Source: Strigops habroptila (lineage: Eukaryota; Chordata; Aves; Psittaciformes; Psittacidae). From it: a stretch of 64,000 nucleotides of DNA. The notes below the pieces were generated by a model that was not told the DNA's origin, searched no databases, and was given only the letters and a program-made list of their open reading frames with translations. Position numbers and translations under genes: made by a program. Of the stretch, positions 1-12,880 are shown one piece after another. Numbering within the stretch: position 1 is the first letter of the stretch; every line of letters begins with the position of its first letter. The DNA lies in NCBI RefSeq assembly GCF_004027225.2, contig NC_044278.2, positions 57,405,743 through 57,469,742 on the forward strand. Reading direction: 5' to 3'.

Positions 1-2563
1 AAATCAGGCACTCTGAAAATAGGTCATATGTATAGTTAGTGAGCAATTCTGAAAAGTCGGCTGTGCATCACCCCAAAATTCTAATGTATAGACAGCAATA
101 TCATAAAATACTGCATAGTAGTATTTAACAGTTTAAACAGCATGTGCTTTCTCTTTCTGCAATTACCTGCTTTATTCACTGTATTCTCAGCTAAGAAGAA
201 GATCTGACAGACAAGCTTGCTTCACTAGATAACAGATTTACTCCCTACAAAATTCTGCAAAAGTTGGTGCAAAGGCTCCTATAGAAAAATACCACGATAG
301 TGTAATTAAAAACAGTACCATAAGGTAAAAATAAACAACCACCCACCCACCCAACTTTGAGTTTATTTATTAAATAGTTCAGACAACCTTAAGACTCATG
401 TTCCGAACTTCTTAGTGTTTATCTCTGAAATAAGTTACTTGTGTGAAAAACAAAAAGCGTAATTTGGATTCCTATTATGTGTCATATGACAGAAGACAAC
501 CACGGGGGGACTATACTGCTGTGTACATTATTTTGCTGGCAGAAGAAGGTAACACAAGACTTGGAAATCCCTAGTTCCATTCCAGACTCCAAAATGGGAG
601 AATGTTCTCTAGTGGGCACACACAATTTCTTTCCATCTTCTCCAATTCTACCTCTCCAAGAAGATACTATTAGCTGCTCATGCTTTATCTTCATTTTGGA
701 CAGCCCTAAGTCTTAAAGTTTCCCATCCTAAACTCCTTCCCTACTAACACAAAACTCCTAAAACCATATTTTCCATCTCAATCTCCTTTTACTTCCAATC
801 TTTCTCCTGCTTTCAGCATTATTGTTCAAGTCCTAAATGTTCTGTGTGTATTCTGCTCACAAGTTCTAATCATGGTTTGTGTCCAATAGCTCCAAGTCCT
901 ACCCAAAATCTCTGAATTAGTCATCCAGCCGTGAGGATCTTTCCGGTCGCTCTACCCACTTCACACTAGCTCTCCTCACCGAATGTCTCTGATCCTTCTT
1001 CACTCCTTCCCCTCACTGCATTAATTTTCAGTCTCTGGCTTCCCGCATTGCCCCAGCTTTCCCTGGTGCCACAGCTACACTCTGTTTTTCCATTCACTAA
1101 CTTCCAGTGTCGCTGTTTCATACTTATAGTGTCTTCTGACAACCAACCCTCCTCATTGCAAATTCTTGTCCAGCCATGTCCTGTGTTCAGCCCAGGACAA
1201 GCCAATATCCCTATTCTTCACTTGCCTCCTGGCTCTTTATTAACTTTACTTCACCTACCTATTTCACTAGGATTATGCTGCCTCACCCATATTGTAATCT
1301 CCATATCCTCTCCTTATTGATACTGCAGTTAAAACCTCTTGACTTTCTTCTCTCAGTACATTCTCTCCCCACACCTACACTGTAGTTCCACTCCTTCAGC
1401 CTCTTCCGCTGTTATCCCTGTGGTCACAGGATAATAGCACAATACAGTCTCCATTAATTTCAAGATTCTTTGCCTGGATTTGCCTCACAGTAATGAAAAA
1501 TGCTAATGGATCTAGATTAGAACATGCTTCAGTCAGATTATCTGAGACCTTAGGTGACAAATTCTAAAAAGTGTCTATTGAGCTTTAATTAACTGACGTT
1601 TCAATTTTTTTTAGGCTTAAAATACACCCAAATTCAGATGCATTTTCTGGGAGTGATCAAAAGCATGCAACGACACATAGACTGACATTCCTATCAAACA
1701 CTAAGTCCCTACAGTACTGTACCACTATAGGGATAGGAATATAGGACTTTTAAAACAAAATATGTGGATTTTAATGTGGACAAAACATCTTTGCCTCTAG
1801 CCTTCTCAGGAGTGGCTTAAACACCTTAACCAAAGCACTAAAAAAACCCCAGATAAGTTCACTTTGAATGGAATGTTCATCCCAAACAAAATACTTAAAT
1901 TCAAATAACCTGAGTTTGAAATTTGTAATTAACAGAAAACAAGATATTTAATAGCATCAGTCAGCTCTAACATTAGCTATAATTAGCTATAGTTGAGCTT
2001 TGCTTTCCCTTCACAAATTCAGCCCAGCATTTGAGGAAAGATTATGTCAACTGCATCTATAGAAAATAATGAAAGACATCTAACACAATACTGTTGTTAT
2101 TTTGGAAGTAAGAACATATTCCTTGGCACTACAGGAATAATAATTCATGTATCCACCTCTGTTACTCCATAATATAAGAAAAGTGCAACAGACAATATCA
2201 GATTGTTATATACAAAAAAGGATGTTTTCTTGATTTCATCATCATTATCTTATGGTGCTGAGAGGTGCTACCACCTCCTTGGTGAATCATAAATCAAAAT
2301 ATGCCAATATACCAACATGCATTGTTCAGCTGACAAAACATATTGTCACTGAAACTTACTTGCAAGAGCTCGATTACATAGTTTTAAAATACAAAATACT
2401 TCAAATAATAAAACTGATGTTTTGCACTTGAAACATTAAAACTGGCAAAAGTGTATTTATTTGCATTCAACACTTTTTCTTTCAACCCATAAGAAAAAAA
2501 AAGAGGAGTAATTTAACAACTAGCACATTGAATGTTATTACAAAAATTGTATCTGTCACTCAC
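1..2563 (-). other. TSGA10 intron (left edge)
   Basis: Nothing continuing the coiled coil after the exon at 2564-2679 was found here, so this is taken as intron. Small frames on both strands show no recognised protein. Confidence 0.5.
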
Positions 2564-5500
2564 CAATTTTTTCATCCAGAAGTGTAATTTTCTCTTGAGC
2601 AACTTGTAGTTCATATTTTTTCTTAACAAGGCTTTGCTGAGCCTCTGAAAGACTCTGTTCTGTCTTTTCATTTAATAAACTGGAAAAGCAGAAGCATTAA
2701 ACAGGAGAATTCAGACATTTACATATTAATATTTTTTTTCCATTTTGAAATGTCACCAAACTTGTAAAAGTTAAGAAAAAGCAAGATTCTTCTGTATTTT
2801 TTAGACTATTTGGGGTATTTTATTAATGTTAACCTTTATTTCTGCATATTACAGTCTGAATAATCCTGTAAAGAATCACAGAAGAGTAAGAAGAAAAATC
2901 CAAGAATCAAAAAGAATCAAAAGAATCCAAATCCAACAACAAAAAAAAAATCCTACAACACCCACGTGTTGACTACACCAGTCACTTGTAAGGACACATA
3001 GGTTTAAGAGAGTATTTGCCCAACTAAATTATATTTAAGGAAATACAAGAGGAAAAAGTCACAGTATCTTCTCTTGCAGCCTGTTCACTTTGTGGCCTAG
3101 TTCAGTCTGTGATCTAGTCCCTCATATCTCTCCGCACAAACTTCGCATGTGATTGATCTTTCCTTCCAGTCAGTAAATTATCCTCTTTTATCTTGCACTC
3201 ACTGGCTTGTGCTTTAATCCCTAACAGCTTCAACTGCGTCCAGCCCCAGCTACATGCTTCTGAACATGGTTAGGAACTCCAGTTGAGCAGCAGGCTATAA
3301 ACTTTATGCAAGGCTTCAGTTTTACTTCCTCTCATGAAAAAGCTCCAAGACTAAGAAAAGGATGTTTGAAACTAACTACACATCACACTCATTATTTTAT
3401 GTGTGTATGTGTTTGTCTTTATAAAAATAATAAAAAATTAGAGGAAAAAAAGTCATCTTCAATTTACCAAAAAACATCAATCTCTGCAGCTTCTAATAGA
3501 AAGCTCCTAACTCTTAGAGTGAATTTTACTTTTCTCTGAGGATGGTTTTCAGCATATCATAATATCAACAAGCCGAGAACATTTACATATAAATAAGCAA
3601 TGAGGAAACCAATTTCATTCCAAAAAGAAGGATGGCTCGTAAGAACAACTATCATAAATTCCTTTGCCTTTGAGCTATACAACAGTTATGAAAACAAATG
3701 AACATAGGCTGAGGTTACTCAACAAACTAATGCAATTATATACATTGACTTACTTAAGTGAAACATATTCAGCTTCCCGTCGGCTCAGCTCAGTTTCAGA
3801 GTTCAGTGCTTTTCTTGCCAATCTTTTAATCTCAGTTTCCAGAGAATCAATGGTGTCTTTCATTAGCGTCACTTTGGACACCTGTTCTAACCGTTCACTC
3901 TCTAACTATAAATATAATTAAATGTTAAAAGATGAAAAAAGCTGATTTATACAGAAATTCTCCTATTAATTCAAATTCTACTCTGTTTTTAGCACAAATC
4001 TTTTACTGAAGAACAGATGTCCAAGTATCTCATTTACTCAGGGCCTGACTACAAGTCTACTGAAGGTAGTTGGAAAAGAGGTAAAATATGATTTTCACTT
4101 CCTTTGAAGGACAATCAATTTCCTGTCTTTCAGATCTTTGGGAAATTTTTCATTTATTAATGTAAATTTTAGGTTGGTAATTATGCCCAAGGGCAAAAAT
4201 ATTTGGTATTGATCAATACTGAAAATTTTCAGTGCAAAATAACTTACAGAAATCATTATTATGAGTGTATGAAGGGAGAAATACCAGTTTGGGATGACGT
4301 TAGGCCTCTACTAAGTTATAGATAGAGATATGGATAGAGAAACCACTGTAAAACACTAGCACAAAGCACTGTATCACCAAGTTACCACTATGAGGCCTTT
4401 AAGTCTATACCTAGAACAAAGAACATGTTCAAAACTTCTCACAGACTCCAGCAAAGCTACTTTGAAATCTCCACTTTAAAGAAAGATGTGTTTATTAAAA
4501 TGCTCACACTTAACACCACTCAAAGAACTGTCCTTTCAAAATTCTTTGAAACAGCTCTTTAAAGGTAAAAAATTCTCACCTCATCCCTCTCCTTATTTAC
4601 TGATTCTTTCAGTATTAATTTCTATGTTACTATATTCAGAAGTCAGACCTCTAAAGAGCGAGTAAGACTCTGATACGCAGTAACTTTTTCAATACTAGTG
4701 CCATAAATTTTATATTGATGTATCACCTTCAAAGGGTACCAAATGAACTGAAGAAATAAGATGACATACCTAAACCAGGACTATTACCAATATTCACTAT
4801 ATATCATATATTGAACGTGTGATTGAAGCTAATTTACTTCTTGGAGTACCCAGAGCTATTTAAACCTACAGGGCATTCTTCATTGCAGATGCACTCAGTT
4901 TAATATTATAATCCTTGGAACTATACTTAATAGCTTTGTAGGATTTAAAAGGCTGAAGAGGAAAATTAACCAGAACTTATAACCACAAGATCTAGAAGAA
5001 AGATATACAACAGAAATCAACGTTAATCTACTTAAAAAACAAGTTCTACCAAGACTGTAAATGTATTTAAGATTTATATTAATTTTATTAATGTTTTAAT
5101 TTTATGTTTTGGCACCATACATTAGCAAACAATTGCACGCACAAGTAATTTAAGCCATATTAAATAGGAGTTGTCAGAACAGTACAATTATATTTGGTTT
5201 TGGAGCATCAGGTCTTAATAGCATGCAATCATAGATAATACACACTGGAATGGACTCCACGAGGTCTCTAGTCTAAACTCCTGCTCAAAGCAGGGCCAGC
5301 TCTGAGGTCAGGCTGACTCAGGGCTTTGTCCAGTCCAGTCTTGAACATCTTCAAGGTTTGGAACTGCTTGACGGTCCTCATGAGAAAAAGGTATTTCCTT
5401 ATCCAGCCTGAACCCTTGTTGTTTCAACTGATGACCATTGTTGCTCTTATTCTTCCACCATGCACTGGTGTGAAAAGCCCACTTCTGACTTCGTGATTAT

Positions 5501-8500
5501 TACTGGCAGGTAGGACTCAGGTCCTTAAGCCACCTCTACTCCTGGGAACTCCTCTCATATGGAAAGTATGTTCCAGCCACAACTATAGTGGGAACCCTCC
5601 ATTAAACTCACTCCATTTTGGCACTGTGTTTCTTGCACCGTGGTGGCAAAACCAGATGTGGTATATTCCAGGTGTGGTCTAGTGAGTGCTCAGTAAATGG
5701 GGACAATCACTTCCCTCAAGTTACTGGCTGCATCATGTTCACACAGCCTCATACACTTTTGGCCACCTTTGCCACCACGGCATACTGCTGGCTGATATAC
5801 AGCTTGCTTTTCAGCAGAGCTGCTCCCAAACCCACTGGTCCCCAACCTGTATTGGTGCCAGTGGCTATTCTTCCCAAATTCAGCACTTGGCATTCATCAT
5901 TACAAAGGTTCCTGTTGTCCATTCTTCCTACCTGTCTTGGTCCTTGTGGATGACTGCCCTGCTCTAGAGTATATCAACAGTTTTCCCTAACTTGGTGTCA
6001 TCTGCAAACCTTACGAGAATGCATTCTGTTGCCTCCTTCAGGTCACTGATAAAGATGTTTAACAGGACAGGCCCCAGAACCCCTGTGGTACTCCATGTTA
6101 ACAGTCTCCAGGCCAAATTAACTTCTACCTGATAAAACTGACCATCCAATCAAGTTTTTTCCCCACCCATCCAGAACTTAACCCTAACCTGGATACAAGA
6201 ACACTGTGGATAACAGTGTCAAACGCCTTGCTACGGTCTTGATGAAGAACTGCTCTCAGCCTATTGTTTCCTGATAGAAAACAGTTAGGCTGGTCCTGCA
6301 GGATTAACCATGACTATCATCTGTATTACATTTACAGTTCTATAAATAATTATTTTCCCTTACATTTTGAATAGTAGCTTCTAGCTCTTCAATCCGCTGT
6401 TCCAAACGAGCCTTTTCATTAAATACAGTCTCTTGGGAAATCTGTATCGAATAACAACAAAAACACATAGAGAACAAGTCTGAATTTACCACAGACATGT
6501 AACACAATTAACTCTCAGGATTAGAAGTTTTTAGCAACTTTAATTACACTACTAAGTAGTTTTCATGTTAAAATAACCAGGGGTGGGGAGGCCGGAATCA
6601 AACCTTTAACTGCTCCCTGAGGCTATCACGTTCTGTAGTCATCCTTCGAAAATCTGACAGTACTGTATCCCTTTCCATCTCCACTTGTCTTAACATAGCT
6701 TGAGCTGTCACAGTAGCTTTAGGACTCCCTGGGCACTTGATAACTTCCTGACGAAGTCGGGAAATCTCTTGCTGTGCCTGTTTTTAAAAACAGCAGAAAT
6801 ACAGACTAGATAATGTAATATATTACTGTGGCATATGGCTGGTAATGCAGAGCATCCCAGAAACTGTGCAATATCAAACTAATGATTTGTGCATATATTC
6901 TTTCATTCAGAAAAGCATTATTAACTCAGGACAGCACTTACAAACTTGCATTTAACTGACAGATACAAATCACAGAACTTCCATAGCTTTTTTCTTTTTT
7001 AAAAACAAATGCTTTGCTCTTTATTTTATGTGAAAAAAAAAAGAAAAAAAAGGATTTTTTTTCTTGCACATGACCTTAAGTTATTTTAATTAATCATACA
7101 ATATAAATTAAATTACCCGTTCATAAAGATTGACCATTTTGTCTCTCTCAGCTGTTAAAACGTTGAGGTTACCCTGAATTTCTGCTACATGGCGCTCATA
7201 TTTTTTCTGTGTTGACTTAAGGTCTTCACGTTCTCTCAATATTTTCAAAACGTCTGGAGCAAAAGTCACTCCCTTAAAGAATAAGATGATATAAGGTTAA
7301 AGTAGAGAAACAAGACTTGATATGATTTCTTCTTATATATGGTTTGGAAATTTCTGTGAAAGATTTAAGAAGGCTCCAACCTAGTAACTTCTAGATAGTC
7401 AAGACTGTACATATATATTTTTTAGTATTAGAGACCAGATATACATACTATTTTCTAAAATACACATTTAGTTTGAGCAGCAAATATCTATCACAAATGG
7501 TATAGAAAATCATGTTAACAATTACTTAAATTGTAAGCACTTGTCAGGAACCATTTAAAGTGATACACATACATGGAAGTTCACATTATCGGCCTATTCC
7601 CATCTTATGTATCCTTCCCTTTGTAATCAATTAGTTTTTCTTCCTGCTAATTACAGCTTTAGTAGTTTAGCACAAGATAAACCAACATTCTAAAAATGCA
7701 TTCCTCCCCTTCCTAAGTGTTTTCCCAAGCTCACCTGGATGGATGAAATTTTTTTTAGCATGCTGCCGCAAGTATTGGTTCGCTTAGGACTTGCAAATGT
7801 GTTTCTAAATATCTTCAGCAAATTCTCAGTCTCACTTTTATAGTAGTCTCTGTCCTCTTCCAACGTCTTAATAAAGGCATCAAGCTTTGAAGGTGACCTC
7901 CCTTGCTTCATTTCAGCTTCTGTTTGTAAAACAACCTGCAAGTGCAAAAATGAGAGAATTCATTCACTGAAATAGAACTTTTGTAATGAATGATACTTCA
8001 ATGTAAAATGGATAAACATACTCTTCAAAATAAAGATGAAGCAGATATCTAATTAAAATAAAAATCCATTTAATACTTTAAAGTAACTTCTGAATGTCTG
8101 TATTTCCTCTTTTTTATTATACTGAAGAATATACTTGAATGTCCTTTTAGAATGGATCTAACAGGACAGAAAAGGACATGAAAGCTAAATGTTAATTAAC
8201 TTGGAATGTATCTGTTCAAAACTAAGGTGGGCAATTAAGATTTGCATTGGAATATCTGATGATTTTTTAAACATGAAAGACATTAGGCCGCTATGTTTGC
8301 TTAAGATCCATGAAAGGTGAATTTCTGAAATGGAAATGAAGTAATGTGCAAATAAGTATAGCTGAAATCCAGGAAGTCACGTAGGGGCCCAAAACAAAGT
8401 TTGAGGATGAACTGCAATTCCCAAGTTCAAGATTGCACACCCAATCCCTCTCTGTTACAATCTATCTGTTGGAAGTATCTGACACGTGGAAGTTTAAGCA

Positions 8501-11500
8501 CCTAGGGAATACTAAACTCTGCAAATGTATTATTTTTGTTAAGACACATGCAGAAGTATGTCTTCAAATCCCTGAAAAGTTAAGAAATTCATCACCTAAA
8601 TCTCTCAGTCTAGCTGTCAATTCCCAAATTTTCCGGCTGAAGGACTGAAATCTTTCCAGGGTAATTGAGCAGTAAGCTCTACAGCGTCAGAGTGGGGTTT
8701 TTTCCATAGGGGATTCTTTGCAGGATTGTGGCATATGCCACATTAAATTACCTTAAGAAATTATTACCTTGAACACATTAAAAAAATCCCCATCAATTTA
8801 TACTGGAAGCAAGTGAATGAGTCCACTTAATAAATCCAAATGTTAATTTAAGTTATATTTACCACTGGCAAATATTTCTACAATTCTGACATTGTATACA
8901 TCTCAAAATATTCCAGCAGTATTGTTACACCTTAAGGAAGACAGGATATTAAGATGAAAAAGATTAAAGAAAAAAATGTTACTTCTTTCTGTTTTGCAAG
9001 TGATTTACAAGGTATTCAAAACAGTTGTGTGTAATTTTATGAAAAAAATTAAGATTCTCAAAAGCAGAATCATGACCGGCTAGTTGCAAACCAGAAAGAT
9101 TACTATCCATCTAGAGACAGTGAATTACAAATGAAAACACGTATATTTCTCCATTCTATAACTTGTAAGTTATCAGTGAAAACAAACTAAGTGAAATTCA
9201 CTCATACAAGTATTAATTTCATGCGGAAGTGATCCAATTTCGTAGTCACATACATAGATACATGCTTAACTCACAGATTTGAGTGTTTTCACTGAGTGTT
9301 CCAGCTTCTTTATTGTCTTCTGCTGGTTTTGAATTTGAATCTACCATAAAAAAAAATTGAGAGCAAGAGATGCATTAATTTTGTATAATCATTAGTGCAA
9401 ATCCAGCATTTTAGCTCAACTGTTCTAGTCCAAAGGAGCATTTTGTACATGTTTTCTAGTTTGACTAGGCTGAAAACATACTATTTAGTAAAAATAAACT
9501 TAATCTAGAAGGCAACCAGTTAAAAGTTGCATCTTCAGATGCAGCCCAGGATGAGAAAAAACAGTAACAGTTGAGTTACTCTCAGGTGAGTGAATGAAAA
9601 AGGAAGCATGGGATACTTATTCCCAGAACTGTCTTACAGAGAAACTTTTGAAAACAGGGACAGTTTATGGGCTAAAGAAATAAGGATGCAGTTACACTAA
9701 TGGCAAACAAAGAATATGCTTTCTCCCATCTGACCACTACTACATCACATAATTCCATGTGCATAGAATGCCATTTCCCTGTGAAATCAAAAACATTTTT
9801 CACTGAAATTCCATTCTTTCCAACTGCATGATTTTAATCCTTGAGTTTAAAAAATACCAAAAAGACCAGAACCCACCCACTCTTCCTTCATTCCAGCAAA
9901 TATATTTCAACACAGAGATGAAAGCTAGAAATTCAGCCCAAAAGGTAAACAAAACAGAACAGTTCCCTGTAATATTAGCAACCAACATTAAAATATCATT
10001 GCACAATATTAACTCTAATAGATAGTCACCTTTGCTTCCTTAAGCTCCTTATCAGCAGTGTTCAATAGCAATTCTTTCTCCAGCTGCTCAGATAGTTTGC
10101 CAATTACAGCCAGTTCTTCACACAGGTGATCATTTTTACTGGTGAACCTATCCACTTGACTTCCCACCACTTGCTTCTTATTAAGAAGTTGTATGACATG
10201 TTGCCTTAGCTCATAGTTTATCTTCTTCAGATCTTCAATCTATGAGGACAAGGAGGAAGAAAGAATTTTAATTAATCTTCAAGGATTTGCAGGGACTATT
10301 TAATAAGTAATTTACACTTAACAAAAAAAAAATCAGTATATATTATTCACAAATGAAGAATATGCACACTACTAGCACTATTTTGAACAGATTAATTCGG
10401 AAGGGTTATGGACAATGCAGAATCTGAGCCTTAATGTTTATGCTAAAAATTACCTCAAGCAGGGCTGCCACTGCAGTTATTCTCCCATAGCATCGTGAGA
10501 GGAAATGTCTCTCCAGGCCAGGTCTAAAGTTTCCAACAGCTACTCACTATGGTTCTGTTAGGTCTTAGAAATGCCCTTCAATCTTCCTCTTTTAGTTGTG
10601 CTGGTATGCTTTACACAAGCTTCAGAAAGGCCAGCAGAAATATAGCAGATCAATTATTAATGCAAATTCATTGATTAGTCAAGATAAGATTAGTAATTCC
10701 CTGAAACAATGTTGTCTTTTTAGAAAAATATTATATGGCCTTTTTGTAAGAAACCAGAAGTTGCCAACTATTTTGGCACTATCAACTTGCTGTAACATCT
10801 CAGTCTACAGGAGTGTTACTGCCTCCTGCAGTGTTTCAACGTACTGAGTCCTCAGATTTCTAAAATCTCAACCTAATTGAGACAGGGATACAGTGCCATG
10901 CAGAAATTCCACTGCTTGCACAGGCTGATCCTGTAATGCATGAGAAATCAACATAGCCGAATACTGAATTCTACACGGCTCACTTCGATTCTAATAGTCA
11001 GAGGGTTTTCCGCAGGTACTACCAGCATTGCACAAAAGTACATTCTGAATTATCTAGGAAGTCCTGAAAGATGCTTTGTGACAAAAAGCTTTCTGGGTCG
11101 GCTCTGTCCTGTGACATTCTGCAGTAGTTATTTTTGCCACTTCTTCTATTCAATGGGTATACAAATATATTAGGAGAGTCAGTGAAAAAATTATGAATTT
11201 ATTTTCATTGTCATTTTGGTTTTATGTTTTCATCAAACCTGATCCAGCTAATGCTATTGAATTAATAACAACACACAGTTATAAACCTGAAAACATAACT
11301 ATGGAGTGGTTGAGTTAAAAAGTAGTTTAAAACAAACAAACAAAAAACCACACCACAGAAGCCATCCACAAAATGCTCTAGAAGCAGCATCTGTACATCC
11401 ATGGTTTGTGATAGCTACACTTTTATGAAGTTACAAAATTTGGGGACAATACCACTCTGATATTACTGAAGGAAGTTCACAAGGATACCTGTTTTACAAG

Positions 11501-12372
11501 GTGGGAAGAGAAGTGCTAATGAAGGACAGGGAGGCTAAATCCCACTCTGAACCTGAATGTACAAACAATACTTAAAATGACAAAATTGAAGCCCCAGTCA
11601 CATCTATACCCTCAAGTAACGGACTACACCAAAAGTGAGTTTGTTCCTCCACACAGCCGACCTGTATCATAGCTTAAAGGTCCTTTCCAACCTAAATGAT
11701 TCTATAATTCTCCCCCCGCCCCATCTTCTCTTACACTGCCCTAGTCCTTCCAGAAAGGGAAGAGATCAGAGTAATCTGTGAGCTATCAGTGCCTTCACTG
11801 CCTCGCTGGGCACCGATGACTTAAATTTCCAGACAGTATTTGCTCACCCACAATACTACTTTCACTCAACTTGTGAAAGAGCACTTTTTGAAAAATAATA
11901 TCTTATTATTTATATATTATTTATTTATATATCCTAAAAGAACTATTATTTATGCTTGCCATAGAGCAGTTGAGATTTAACTACCACTGTTGGTACCTTC
12001 TACGACCATCCTCTGAGCTGTAGTGATGCAGACCCCCTGAGGCCGGAGTGGAACCTCACACTCACACCACACTAAGCTTCATAGAACCATAGAATGGTTT
12101 GGGTTGGAAAGGACCTTAAGATCACCTAGTTCCAACGTCCCTGCCACGGGCAGGGACACCAGGTTGCTCCAAGCCCCGTCCAGCCTGGCCTTGAACACTG
12201 CCAAGGATGGGACAGATGTTCCTTTCCTCCTTGTTCTTCACAGCGTACCCAGCGACCGGACCTGCCGCTCCCGCAGCCCCTGCGCCGCCGCCGGCCCCCT
12301 CCCGCCGGTCTCTACCTTGCGGCGACTCTCCGCTCTCCCCCGCCGGGGCCCCGGGGAGCGCCGGGCGCTCAT
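2564..12372 (-). CDS. TSGA10: TSGA10 (testis-specific gene 10), 5' half of the coding region, 9 exons, 3' end outside window
   Basis: Coiled-coil protein of the sperm tail and centrosome, paralogue of CEP135. Coding exons in transcript order: 12316-12372 (ATG at 12372), 10030-10239, 9275-9340, 7735-7935, 7117-7272, 6604-6777, 6364-6441, 3754-3905, 2564-2679. All phases agree, giving 403 codons plus one base before the next exon, which lies below position 1. Diagnostic stretches are KYERHVAEIQGN, RRMTTERDSLREQL, FNEKARLEQRIEELE and KKKYELQVAQEKI, close to mammalian TSGA10. Order beside LIPT1 supports orthology. The first exon, beginning MSARRSPGPRR, sits in a CpG island with a good Kozak context and an AAG|GTAGAG donor. 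Exons 2 to 4 resemble CEP135 (SKNDHLCEELA, TADKELKEAK, GRSPSKLDAF) and go beyond the human TSGA10 N-terminus as I remember it. The start is the least certain part, because an alternative upstream exon is possible. Introns hold a CR1 copy at 5.2-6.3 kb. Confidence 0.88.
5228..6301 (-). mobile_element. CR1 LINE, 5'-truncated, in a TSGA10 intron
   Basis: Minus-strand CR1. The 3' tail remnant starts at about 5228 and the body runs to about 6300. Between 5964 and 6149 the minus frame keeps reverse-transcriptase motifs (GVLGPVLLNIF and FADDTKLG). It ends about 60 bases before the TSGA10 exon at 6364-6441. The 3' tail is clearly diverged from the standard avian consensus, so the copy is old. Confidence 0.85.
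10454..10539 (-). other. weak candidate TSGA10 exon
   Basis: 86-base segment between a possible acceptor (GAGTAG) and a GAG|GTAATT donor, open in the frame that would feed in phase into the TSGA10 exon at 10030-10239. The translation includes GLERHFLSRCYGRITA and resembles nothing I recognise. The tract upstream of the acceptor is poor in pyrimidines. Listed because its phases fit the alternative first exon at 15.2 kb; it may be chance. Confidence 0.15.
11655..11712 (+). mobile_element. CR1 3'-end fragment
   Basis: Short plus-strand CR1 tail: the AAGGTCCTTTCCAACC core followed by the ATTCTAT-type terminal repeats. Confidence 0.7.
12080..12215 (-). mobile_element. CR1 3'-end fragment
   Basis: Minus-strand CR1 tail, about 135 bases, with the GGTTTGGGTTGGAAAGGACC core, abutting the TSGA10 CpG island. 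Confidence 0.9.
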
Positions 12373-12650
12373 GGCGGCTGCCAGGGGCCACCTGCAGCAC
12401 CCGCCGCCGCGCCCGCCCTCCGCCCCGGCCCGATGGGGGGCGCCACGCCCCAACGGCTGCCTCCCTCCGCGTTCCGCGGGCGCCCGGCAACGGCCGCAGC
12501 CTCCCAACCGCCCCTCAGCCCGCCGCGCGGGGACGGGGAGCCACAGCCGTGCGCGGCCCTTTGCCCGGCTCCTCAGCCCGCGGCCCCTCCTCGCCTCCCC
12601 GCGGTGAGGCGAAGCTCTCCAGAGCGGGAGCACAGCGAAGGCGGGAGGTG
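12230..12650. promoter_or_regulatory. CpG island at the TSGA10 coding start
   Basis: Abrupt change from AT-rich sequence to dense CG dinucleotides over about 400 bases. It contains the minus-strand ATG and first donor of TSGA10. CR1 tails lie immediately on both sides (12080-12215 and 12770-12880). Long open frames on both strands here are produced by the GC content and are not taken as genes. Confidence 0.7.
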
Positions 12651-12769
12651 GTTCTTTTTCTTCCAGGTAACCACGTGAAAGGCCTGTCTAGGCTGGATGG
12701 TCGTGAAGAGCTGCAGAAACCCCGACTCCAGTTCTCCCGCTGAAGGAAAAGCTATCCCTAACCATTACG

Positions 12770-12880
12770 TTATAGAATCATAGAATGGTTTGGGTTGGAA
12801 GGGACCTTAAGATCATTTAGTTCCAACCCCACTGCCATGGGCAGGGACACCTTCCACTAGACCAGTCTTTGAAAGAGGCT
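12770..12880 (-). mobile_element. CR1 3'-end fragment
   Basis: Minus-strand CR1 tail with the same core as the copy at 12.1 kb, on the other side of the CpG island. Little diverged. Confidence 0.9.

Noticed and set aside
12104-12743. Several frames of 80-178 codons on both strands
   Set aside because: They lie in a CpG island and a CR1 tail, with composition dominated by P, R, A and G; only the short minus-strand first exon of TSGA10 is supported.
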